DNA from: Mesostigma viride
Lineage: Eukaryota > Streptophyta > Mesostigmatophyceae > Mesostigmatales > Mesostigmataceae
DNA length: 64,000 bases
Direction: 5' to 3'
NCBI GenBank assembly: GCA_009746045.1
Contig: RPFO01000175.1
Location: forward strand, 1,472,898-1,536,897
Both the position numbers and the translations under genes were made by a program. Positions 1 through 8,951 of the stretch are shown one piece after another (the stretch's first letter is position 1; each line of letters begins with the position of its first letter). The notes beneath the pieces are model-generated. The model did no database searches. It was not told the DNA's origin and worked only from the letters and a program-made list of their open reading frames with translations.

Positions 1-757
1 TGACATGGTGCTAAGATTGCTGCCATCTTGGAGTGGCCTGTTTTGCAGTCTGCACATGATGTCAAGTCCTTCCTGGGTATGGTGGGGTGGTACAGGCGTT
101 TTATCCCTGACATGGCTGCCATCTCCACCCCCTTGCTTGAGTTGATCAAGAAGGATGCTCAGTTTGAGTGGACAGATAGGTGTCAGCAGGCCTTCGACCT
201 GCTTAAGCAGAAGCTCACCACCACTCCTGTGCTAGTAGGACCCAATCCTGATCTGCCTTACCAGGTTAGGTCAGATGCCTCTCAAGGCGCCATAGGTGCT
301 GTGCTGATGCAAGACCATGGGTATGGGCCACAGCCAGTAGAGTACATGTCCAAGACCATGAGCTAGCTCAGCTGAGCGCAACTATCCTGTGCATGAACAG
401 GAGTTGTTGGGTTTAGTAGTGGCATGTCACAAGTGGGAGCATTTGCTGAAGGGAGCCCAGTTTTCTGTGGCTAGTAGTGCTACAGATGGGCAGGGGCAAG
501 AGTCTATCACGTTGATGACAGACCATAGGCCCTTGGTGCACGTGTTGGAGCAGAACAGGATGAGCAAGAGGATGGCTGGATGGATGGAATATCTGGGAGG
601 GTTTCAACCTTTCTCTGTGCAGTACGTGCCAGGCTCACAGAATGTGGTGCCAGATGCCCTATCCAGGAGAAGGGACCTGATGGGGGAGTTCCATGAGGAT
701 TTGGACTGTCATCTGTGCTGCTATGGTGTCAGTGGTAGAGTGTGGTGCTGTCACTAG
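1..757 (+). pseudogene. Ty3/Gypsy reverse transcriptase end and RNase H
   Basis: The reading frame from base 28 carries the conserved end of a Ty3/Gypsy reverse transcriptase (SFLGMVGWYRRFIPDMA) and the connection to RNase H (FEWTDRCQQAFDLLK). The first RNase H aspartate is in SDASQGAIGAVL. A stop at 364-366 and a frame change near 380 interrupt it. It continues with the motif HEQELLGLV and LMTDHRPL, and ends at PDALSRR, the usual end of Gypsy RNase H. The enzyme would copy element RNA into DNA and remove the RNA strand in the cytoplasmic particle. The breaks make this a relic. Confidence 0.85.
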
Positions 758-1047
758 GGCACAGGCTGCTAGTCAGCAGGCTTCCCAGCTGCGTCCTCCC
801 CCTGTAGAAGCTAGTACTAGTTCTGAGATGCTCATTGACCAGGGCTCTGTCCCAGGGTTGACAGGCGTCCAGGAGGGGAAGCAGTCACTGCAATGCAGTC
901 CTAGGGGGCCGGGTTCTGTTGGTAGTCAGCCCACTCCCACGAAGCAGCCAGGTGTAGCTCCCCACAAGGGAGGGAGAGGGAGGCCCAGAAGGTGGATACT
1001 GGAGCCAGGAATGCTGTCCAAGTCCAAGGGATTGGCAGCTGGGATCA

Positions 1048-2510
1048 ATGGGAAGTCACGTAATAATGCCTGTGGCTGATGCTCTGTCATCCAAGCATTT
1101 AGTCACTGGTCACATGCAGGAGGATGAGGTGCTGCAATTGCAGCCCTTAGGGCCAGACAAACAGCTGGTTTTGCCAAATCCTATGAGCATAGCCCTGCTA
1201 GATGTGATCAAGGCTTTCACCAAAACTGAGGACCTGGCCACCAAGGCCATACAGGAGGGCAGTTTTGGGAATAGGCCTGTGGAATATTGGGAAGGGGTCC
1301 TATATGTCCACACCCAGGACGCTGATCATGTAGTGACCAGGAAGGTATACGTGCCAGAAATGGCCATCCCTACTGTGTTGCATTGTTTTCATGATGATGT
1401 GACTGCGTGCCACCCTGGGTATGCCAAGCTCCTCCATGAGGTACAGGAGAGGTTTTGGTGGCCTGGTATGTTCCGTGACATAAGAGCCTATGTATCTACC
1501 TGTGATTCCTGCCAAAGGAACAAAGTTAGGACTCAGGCTGCACCCATCTTTCCTATGGCCATGCCTATTCCCTTGAGACCCTGGATCAGTGTGACCATGG
1601 ACTTCATATGTGGTTTGCCCATGTCTGATGCTGGCAATGACAGGATATTGGTGGTGATGGACAGGCTTTCCAGAATGTGCCACCTCATCCCCTGTAATGC
1701 CCACCTGACGGCTGCCCAGTGTGTGGAGTTATTCATGAAGGAGATCTATACGGGCTGCATGGTATGCCACGAGTGATCATCACAGATCAGGACCCTCTGT
1801 GGATGTCTGGGTTCTGGAAGTCCTTTGACATCCTGCATGGATACCAAGTTAGCCTTTGGGGTGGCCTACAGGTGTGCCAGCACAGGGGCAGTGGAGAGAC
1901 TGAACCGTATTGTACGGGAATGTCAGAAGCATTACTGCACCCCATGATAACAAGAAATGGGACAGGAAGCTTCCTTTCATTGAGTTTGCAATCACTGCAA
2001 CTCACCCCTGGCCCCCCACAACATGTCTCCTTTTGTCATCTGTCATGGCCAATGCCCATGCACTGACACCGTTTGACCTTGAGCTGCCTGACAGGGATGC
2101 TGAAGGCCCCTTCAGGAAACGTCTAGCCTCTGTACAACAACTGATAGCCTCCTTTCAGGAAGCTCATAGCATGGTAGCTTCTCAGATGCTGCATGCTCAA
2201 AACAAGTACTTGAATCATGCCTGGCAACAGGTGCATGTTGGCTACTCACACTTTTGTAGCCCCTGGTGACTTGGTGCTTGTTGAGGCTAACCGTGTGCTA
2301 CCTGAAAAGGAGCAATGCAGGAAGCTTCAGCCCTTGTGGCTGGGACCTTTCCCTGTCCTGGAGACCTTCCATTACTACGGGACGGTAGTGCAAGTCCAGG
2401 TGCCTTCACACTGGAGGTTAAAGAACAACGTGTTCCACTTGGCTCAGCTCAAGCTGTACAAACGTAATATACCTTGCAGGGTCGTCTTTCCATGCTCCAT
2501 TACCCTTTGA
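1048..2510 (+). pseudogene. Ty3/Gypsy integrase, frameshifted
   Basis: The frame 1,048-1,776 shows the zinc-binding HHCC region (FHDDVTACHPGYAKLL, then WWPGMFRDIRAYVSTCDSC) and the first catalytic Asp in VTMDFICGLP. The second Asp region (VIITDQDPLWMSGFW) is in a different frame starting about 1,730. The expected Glu region near 1,880-1,920 is split again. The C-terminal part, 2,217-2,510, reads GDLVLVEANRVLP and WLGPFPVLE, typical of the Gypsy integrase C-terminal domain. At least three frameshifts are needed to read it through. The protein would insert the cDNA into the genome; this copy cannot. Confidence 0.8.
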
Positions 2511-2779
2511 GCTGGATTCTGAGGGGGAGAAGATTTATGAAGTGGAGCAGTTGCTAGCTCACAGGGTCAAGGGCAAGGGTAGGACCAGGCAGCTCCATTT
2601 CCAAGGTGCACTGGAAAGGGGAGTTATAGTCTACTGCCACATGGTTGTGGTTGTCTACCTTGACTCACTGTCATGCAGTGGTTCAGGCCTATATACTGCC
2701 AACAGCATGGCCTCACTACTCCTACTTGGTATAATGAATTGGTGATGTCCACTGCTCCCCTTCATACATCTCATGACTA

Positions 2780-3891
2780 ATGGATGGCTTCCTGATGCAT
2801 GCCGCGTGGTGGTTCCAGATGGAGGAGGAGACCTTTGCAACCAACTTGGCTGAGGGTCACCTCAGGATGGAAGAGGGTGCTGTGGGGATGCATCCAGAGA
2901 CGTCCAACCTTCTGGCCCAGGTGGAGTCCTTGTTTGACAGCATTGTCAGACGTGACCTGAGGCGGGGTCAGCAGATGGATGCTATCAATGGGCTTCTCCA
3001 TGGGATGATTTCCAAGCAGGATAAGCTGTATGAGGTCCTGCAAGAGATGTCCTTGTCTCAGTCACAGGGTGGGGGGTATACCAGCATGACTCTCAGCTTC
3101 AACCTCACTCCCATTGTGCAGATCCCTCGTCATGTGGTACCTGTCAAGAATGTGGTGGCCTATGTGGATCATAGGAAGTGCACAGGACCCTGTGATCACT
3201 GTGATACCTTGTCCAAGGCCATAACTGCTCTCAACAAGGAGGAGGGAGAGATAGGCTCTGAGGACTTTGTGGAGGAGGTCTTATCCCAGCTGCACCCTCT
3301 CCTGTATGAGATTGGCTCTCCTTTTGTGGCTCATCTGCTGCATGCACAGGATGTTTCAATGCCTTGGAGCCCACTCCTGAGCTTGACAGGAGGCCTGCTG
3401 AGGGACAGGACCTGATGGCAGCTTTGCCTGAGGCTTTGAAGGAGGCTTTCAGCCAGTTCCAACCAGTGGGCAAGGGGGAAGCTTCTTATCTGGAGCTGTT
3501 GGAGTTGTCTATTCAGCAGGGCGACTTTGACTTGGCTCCTTCCCAGTCCAGCTCTGTCAGAGGATGTTTCCCTTTGGAGACCTCTAACCTGTTCTGCCAC
3601 TTGGGGATGCCCAGGTTTACTGTGGAGCTCAAGACCCGTCTGACGCCCTTAAGGGTGCTGGTACCCCTGATAGGTGCTAGGTGGCCTGTGGTCAAGGCCT
3701 TCCTGCAGTTCTGGTGGGCGTACAGGTCGTGGGTGAGCAGGCACAAGACGTCCTCCCAGTGGGTCTTGGACCCTGAGTGTCAGTCTGTGGTCACTCTTTC
3801 TTACCCAGGGTCCTGCAGCCGTTATGCTGCCCAGATGGTGAAGGGAGCTGCTGACTTGTATGGTGGTGCAGGTCAGCAAGAACTGGTCTGA
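2780..3891 (+). pseudogene. Extra ORF downstream of Gypsy pol, unknown function
   Basis: An ATG at 2,780 opens a frame to 3,415. The same protein appears to continue in another frame from about 3,364 to 3,891, so a single indel near 3,350-3,364 splits a product of about 370 residues. The first third is helical and could form a coiled coil (LLAQVESLFDSIVRRD, DKLYEVLQEM). A Cys cluster, CTGPCDHC, might bind metal. There is no signal peptide, membrane segment or similarity I recognise. It lies between integrase and the 3' LTR, where a few Gypsy lineages carry an additional gene. Function unknown. Confidence 0.45.
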
Positions 3892-4377
3892 GCTAGCTCA
3901 CATGGTGGAACAGTTCCCAGTCTTTGGGCCCAAGGGCAGGGATGGCCAGAATGGTGGATGGTATAGCCTGTGAGAAGATGGGCTTGGAAGAAGGTTGGGG
4001 GGATAAGGTGGAAGCAAGGAGGAGTTTTGGACTGTGGTGTGAGGGCATCAAGTTGTAATGGGGGATTCCAGGATGGATGATGGGGGAGGCTCCAGTCCAG
4101 TTTTGATGTTCCAGTCCAGAGCTCCAGTTCCAGAATGCTGAAGGGTTGACTTCCAGTGTTGCTGTGTTTGATGGTTTTAAGAAGTAGACTAAGATGTGAT
4201 TATTCTCTTCTGAGGACTTGAGACTAGATGTTTATGAGATAGGAGGCCCTGGTTGCAGGGATGTAAAAACCCATCTGCTTTTCCCAAGGGATGGTGGATT
4301 TCTGTTAAATGTTACTTCTCCTCAAAGGATCAGTAGTGGTTTGTGGAACTGGTGGTTCCAATCTTGAGGGGGAGATA
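3892..4377 (+). other. Gypsy 3' untranslated region with polypurine tract
   Basis: No convincing reading frame is present. The segment ends in a purine run (GAGGGGGAGA at about 4,366-4,375) directly before the LTR, as expected for the plus-strand primer. Confidence 0.55.
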
Positions 4378-5102
4378 TGTAACAAGCAAAAATGATTTGT
4401 TGTTACATCCTTTGTTTTGTGAACGTTTGGCGCCTATTTGAGGACTTTTGGATCAGTATTGAGAAAGTTAGGAGATTTCTAAGGCGGTGGTACTTGGAAC
4501 TTGGGCTTTGTCAACCGACTGTCAGGAGCTAGCCCTCTTTGGTCGTTGCCTGATCCACGTGGGGCTATAGTTTGTTGGTCGGTACTACCAAGTCTTAAAT
4601 GATCCTTTGGGACTTTAGTGCTTACTACAGATCTAGGATCTCACGAATAGATTCTTCCAGGCTGGTTGTGGTGTTGTTCTGTTTTGTGTGACTAGGATGG
4701 ATACGAAGATCTTGTTTAGAATTCCATGATTCTGATTGGTTCCTTTCAGGCCTCAGGCTAAGGTTGAGGCAGGTTCGACAAGCACGTCGATATCATGGAC
4801 GTGGGGTCGCCATTGTCACTACGTTGGTTTTGATCCATCATGGTATAATAAAGCTTGTCTTTGTTGTCCATTCATAAAGCTCTTTGGTACTAGACTACTT
4901 GCAGTTCCACAGAAGGCGTCTAGGGCACACGCTTGTCGTTGTGTCTACAAGGGGTTGTGGTTCCTTTAATCACGTCGCTGTGGAATCTTCACCTCAACGT
5001 TGCCTGGATACTTGAAGTTCTGTGACCCAAGAAAGCAACCCAGGTAAAAGATCTTTCGTATTGGACTATGGATGATGTTGATGATCATTTTTAGACGTTA
5101 CA
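4378..5102 (+). repeat. 3' LTR of the Gypsy element
   Basis: The 725-base segment begins TGTAAC and ends GTTACA, a perfect 6-base terminal inversion with canonical TG...CA ends. A purine tract precedes it and LINE sequence follows it. The partner LTR is outside the window. Confidence 0.75.
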
Positions 5103-5986
5103 GCCGGCCAGACCAAGGGCGGTATCTACCTGACTGGTGCTGGCAAGATGTCCTACAAATGCTATCCTACGCTGCCTAATCTCGTCCGAAATGCGAGGCA
5201 TACCCTGATACAAAGACTCTAATGAACTATGCTTGCATGGAAAACCCTACATTCAGGACCTGTCGAAGCATCCTGTAAACCGTGCCGTCTAGCTTGGCGG
5301 CCAGCGTGTCCGTGAGTGTCCATGAGCCTCGGCGCCATACGTAAGCACCGTGAGGACGAGGACCTTGAAGAGCATGCGCTTGCGGTGCTCGCCCAGGCCC
5401 TTGCGCCAGTAGGTTTTGAGCGAACGAAGCCTAGCCCAGGCCGGCCAGGCCGATGCGGATGTCCACATCGTCGGCGGCGGTGTCGGGGAGCATGCTCCCC
5501 AGCAGTTTGAAGCGATCACGGAACGGAACCTCCGTGCCGTCTAGCAGCCGCGGCAGCGGCGGGCGACTGGAAGCCCCAATCACCATCGCTGGTTTTGACA
5601 CTAATCTCCAACCCCACCGCCCTCGCCTCCAAGCCCAGACAGTCCAGCCAGGTCTGAATGTGCTCGGGGCGCGCGATGAGGGGTGTGTCATCCGCATAAA
5701 TCAGGCGCCTGTCCGGCGGACAGGCGGTAGCCAGGGTCACCGCCGCCGTGTTCGCGCTCCACGGATGTCCAAGCCGGGCTCCAACGCCTTAAGAGCAGTA
5801 AAGCGCGCACGTGCCCGGCATGACGTGATCCACGACAATAATGAACAGATATGTGGACAGGAAACAACCTTGCCACACCCCGTGGTGAAGGGGGAATGGT
5901 GGGGTGGCGCCTTCCGCAGTCCGCACTACTGCCTGTGAGCCCTCATACAGTCGCAGCATCCATGGGGAGCCATTATGGGCGCACAT
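5103..5986 (-). pseudogene. LINE reverse transcriptase relic
   Basis: Read on the minus strand, the segment shows reverse-transcriptase motifs in order. GVWQGCFLSTYLF corresponds to the GxxQGxxLSPxLF block. DRRLIYADDTPLIA is the YADD catalytic box. FKLLGSMLPDTAADDVDIRI matches the post-palm motif of many non-LTR elements. The motifs lie in different frames (5,789-5,986; 5,516-5,740; 5,289-5,519), so the copy is dead. Its left end at 5,103 matches the 15,288 region of the LINE end at 14,871-15,400, so both belong to one family. The Gypsy element interrupts it. Confidence 0.75.
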
Positions 5987-6184
5987 GCGCGTAGGCCACG
6001 TGCTAAGCCTTACTAATCTACACTACTGCTATCAACTGAGGAGACAACAAGCGCAGGCCAGAAATCGGGAGAATCCGGACCATGGTAGCTCGAGCCTGCC
6101 GTTATCTTGTCCGCGTTTTCGAGTCGTTCAGGATGATGAATATGAATGGAGATGGAAATGTGTAGCCTTGTGCATTGAAATTAT

Positions 6185-6798
6185 AGTTAACGTAAAGGAT
6201 TTACGTTAGATGGATAGAGATTGTTACGCTCTTTCCAACGGCACCTTGAACGCCTCATTTGGTTAAGGAACGTAAAAGTTATGACGTTTCCTAGGCTGTG
6301 CCGACAGTACCCGGCGCGCCACTGTGGGCGCGTACGGACACAGGATGTACAAGTGTCACTTTGATAGTCCGCAGGACGTTGACAGGACTTGTACAGGACT
6401 TGATGGTCAATTGATAGGTAGGCGCGCTGTAGCGCGCCAGGACCTATGAGACAATTGATGCTGAGTAGTGTACGGATAGGTCCACAGGACTAGCCGTATG
6501 GACAATTGATAGATCTCCGCGCCAAAGGCGTGCCAGAGTCTGTGTAATCAATTGATTGACAGTTCAGCTGTGACAGTGCAGCTGAATACTTGGACGCGTC
6601 CCTAACAACCTATATGTGTGACTTGGTCGCACCGGGACGCTAGTTCTTGCGTGCACGTTCTCTTGGCACTGCGACCCTGTCGTCTGTGCTGCGTGCAGTC
6701 TTGGAAGTGACGTGACTTACGTCTGTGTTTCCTGTTATTAATAAAGGCAACTTCCTGCAAGAACCATGGCGGAATTCGTGGCATTCACTCTCACAACT
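6185..6798 (+). repeat. 5' LTR of Copia A copy 1
   Basis: Begins AGTTAACGTAAAGGATTTAC and ends CTCACAACT. It carries a polyadenylation-like AATAAA at 6,740-6,745. An ATG in good context (ACCATGG, 6,766) lies in its last 35 bases and is in frame with ORF1 in this copy but not in copy 2. The internal region follows with CGTATTA, the presumed primer-binding site. Confidence 0.92.
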
Positions 6799-6822
6799 CG
6801 TATTACACGCCTCGTTCCAAAT

Positions 6823-7532
6823 ATGCCAAATTCTGAAGAATTCCGGATTCCCGGCGATGAGGAATTAGCCGCTCCGCCGGCTGATCCTTTACCAAGACCG
6901 ACTGCGCCGTCGTGGCAGCAATTGCTTGACGAGGTCACGATATCGCTCGACGAACTTCATCGTCGGCAGCGCGCAGTTCTTCCATTGCTCGGGGATAACC
7001 CCGAGGACCCCGATTTGCCAGCACTGGTGCCGGCTATACGCGCACTGTTGGACCAGATTCGCAACATTTTATCGCATTTACGGTCCAGGTGCGGGGAGGT
7101 TTGCGGTCGGTGAACGAGGTCACCACTGCCATTGAGGAGTTGGACAACGCCATCTCTTCACTCACCGGTTACCAGAGAAACTTACAAAACTGGGCATCGC
7201 TACGCACGGGGGGCGCGCCGGCGGTGTCGACAAACTTATTTCAAGATCTCGCGTTGCTATCGCTGCTCACACGCGGCGTACGCAGTCGCGAACGCCAGGT
7301 TCTCATTAACCTGGTGGCATTTCTCGCATCTCTGCGAGAGTGGATTCCCGCGGGGCGGGAATTGTTGTCGATCTTTACACATCCTCTGCGCCTCGTAGCG
7401 CGTCGGCGCATCGCAACTTACGCGGCGGGGAGCACACCGGTTTTGATACATACCGGTGCAGGTCCGGCGCTGGATATGGAGGATCGTGAGTTCGCATACG
7501 AGTACTGCGACTTCAGGGGCCTTGACTACTAG
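6823..7532 (+). pseudogene. ORF1, pre-gag protein of Copia A (frameshifted)
   Basis: This corresponds to the intact 249-residue ORF1 of copy 2 (36,874-37,623). The N-terminal part (MPNSEEFRIPGDEE) runs to about 7,080. A one-base loss in a T run (near 7,080) shifts the frame, and the rest resumes from about 7,089 to the stop at 7,532. Shared stretches include LDELHRRQRA, NEVTTAIEE and EYCDFRGLDY. The start could be 6,823 or the in-frame LTR ATG at 6,766. No known domain is recognised; it looks mainly helical. Gag starts 164 bases downstream. Confidence 0.7.
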
Positions 7533-7696
7533 TCGGCCAATTTTCTTTTCCAGTACTCGTCGACATTTTTTGTCGAATTTTCAACGGCGATTCGCGGGGC
7601 GGAGGCGACACCGGCGCAGGCGGCAGTGGCGACAATTTTTGTACATACTTTTTCTGCTGCTTTGCTGAGGTGTTTTTGAATAGCTTGTAGTGCAGA

Positions 7697-8807
7697 ATGG
7701 CAGACGGGCGCCGTAGCAAAGGTGCCCCAGCCAGTGGGAATAATGGTGGTGCTGGTAGTGGGACCGCTCACGTAGATGACGTGGGGGTTACCGGAGAGAT
7801 TACCAACCTTCATCACAATAATAATAATGCACAAGCTGTTCTTGGTTATGATCTCACTACCCAGGGTTTGCTTATTGTGAATCAACTGCAACCTGTCACG
7901 TCAGACACAAAGCCCAAGCAGGCTGAGGAGTTTGTGGAGGGGCTAGAGGGGTTTCCAAGTTTGTACGGTGGTACAAACTATTACCAGATCTGGATAGGTA
8001 GCCAGACTTTTGGCAAGTGTACAGATCAGATAAAGGACCTCACTAGAGAGTGTAAGAAGGCCAACAAGGCCTGGTCCAGCTACGTGGCAGAGTTAAAGGA
8101 GCTGCTAGAGGATCAGAGGAAGAAAGTGGGGATCCATTGGCAGGATAAATACCAGGGGTGGGAGGTCAAGGGGACCTGATCCAGAACTTCCTTAACTATT
8201 GTAAAATGGTTGAGGAGGGCAGGGCTCACGGCTTTAATGTTGCTGATAACATAGCCCTGACCAACTGGCTCAAGGTTTCTGGGCTGGATAAGGCGACACG
8301 TGGCTCCTTAAAGGTCATGTGTGCCCCACACTCAACCCTCAAGGCCTACAAGGTCATAATCAAACAAGCACTCGAGGCAGAGGAGCTGTTTGAGGGTGGA
8401 GTGCCAGCAGTGAAGGCTACCCAGGCAGGTGGGCGTACCCAGGGGGGCTCCAAGACGTCTGAGGCTGACAGAAGCCAAGGAGGACGAGGGGCAACCATAA
8501 CAAGCGCAAGGGCGATCATTCACCTGACTCTGACAGGAGGTCACACTCCAAGTCGGTGTTCAGGCGGGTGGGTGGTAAGCCCAAGCAGGGCAACGCGCCT
8601 GACAACGGGGGAGGAGGCCAGGGCAAGTCAAAGATACAATGCTACCTGTGCAAGGGGTGGGGGCACATCAAGAAGGAGTGTCCCAGCTTCAAGAAGTCCC
8701 AGGGCCAGGGCAGCAACAAGAATAACAACAACAACAAGAAGAACAACAAGTCCCAGGCAGGCCAGCCTTCAAAGGGCAGTCAGCAAGAAGACAACAAGGA
8801 GCAGTGA
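7697..8807 (+). pseudogene. Gag of Copia A copy 1 (two frameshifts)
   Basis: ATG at 7,697 begins MADGRRSKG. The capsid-like middle region (EEFVEGLEGFPSLYGGTNYY, then NFLNYCKMVEEGR) is helical. Near the C-terminus is a CCHC zinc knuckle, CYLCKGWGHIKKEC, followed by an Asn/Lys/Gln-rich tail. Compared with copy 2, one G is lost near 8,172 and one near 8,489, giving three frame segments. Gag would package the RNA and form the particle. Because the LTRs are almost identical, the breaks may be consensus errors in G runs rather than old damage. Confidence 0.85.
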
Positions 8808-8864
8808 CTGTCTGAGGCAACCCCTACACACCTTAATTCACCCAGGGGGAGGCCAGGTGCTCCA

Positions 8865-8951
8865 ATGCAGATTTTATATCTGGGCAACAAGAGGGTGATC
8901 TCCAGGTTCAGGGTGGCCCCAGGTCACCTGGAGAGGTACAGGTTCCTATGA
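8865..8951 (+). CDS. 28-residue overlap ORF between gag and pol (Copia A)
   Basis: A short frame beginning MQILYLGNKRV ends in a TGA that overlaps the pol ATG as ATGA. It is in the gag frame after the gag stop. Copy 2 has the same ORF, same length, with only two substitutions (38,968-39,054). The arrangement would suit termination-reinitiation onto pol. It could instead be the remnant of a gag-pol read-through region. Confidence 0.4.
   Translation: MQILYLGNKRVISRFRVAPGHLERYRFL

Larger units (their letters stand above)
1..5102 (+). mobile_element. Ty3/Gypsy LTR retrotransposon, 3' part, degenerate
   Basis: The window opens inside pol. In order there are the end of a reverse transcriptase, RNase H, a zinc-binding integrase with its C-terminal domain, an extra ORF, a purine tract and one LTR. 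RNase H before integrase is the Ty3/Gypsy order. The 5' LTR, gag and protease lie left of the window. The element sits in a minus-strand LINE whose reverse transcriptase resumes directly at 5,103. Several frame breaks show it is no longer functional. The target-site duplication cannot be tested because the left end is missing. Confidence 0.85.

Noticed and set aside
6602-6784. Minus-strand 60-codon ORF in the Copia A LTR, repeated at 13,798
   Set aside because: It recurs only because the LTR is repeated; it is antisense to the LTR with no domain.
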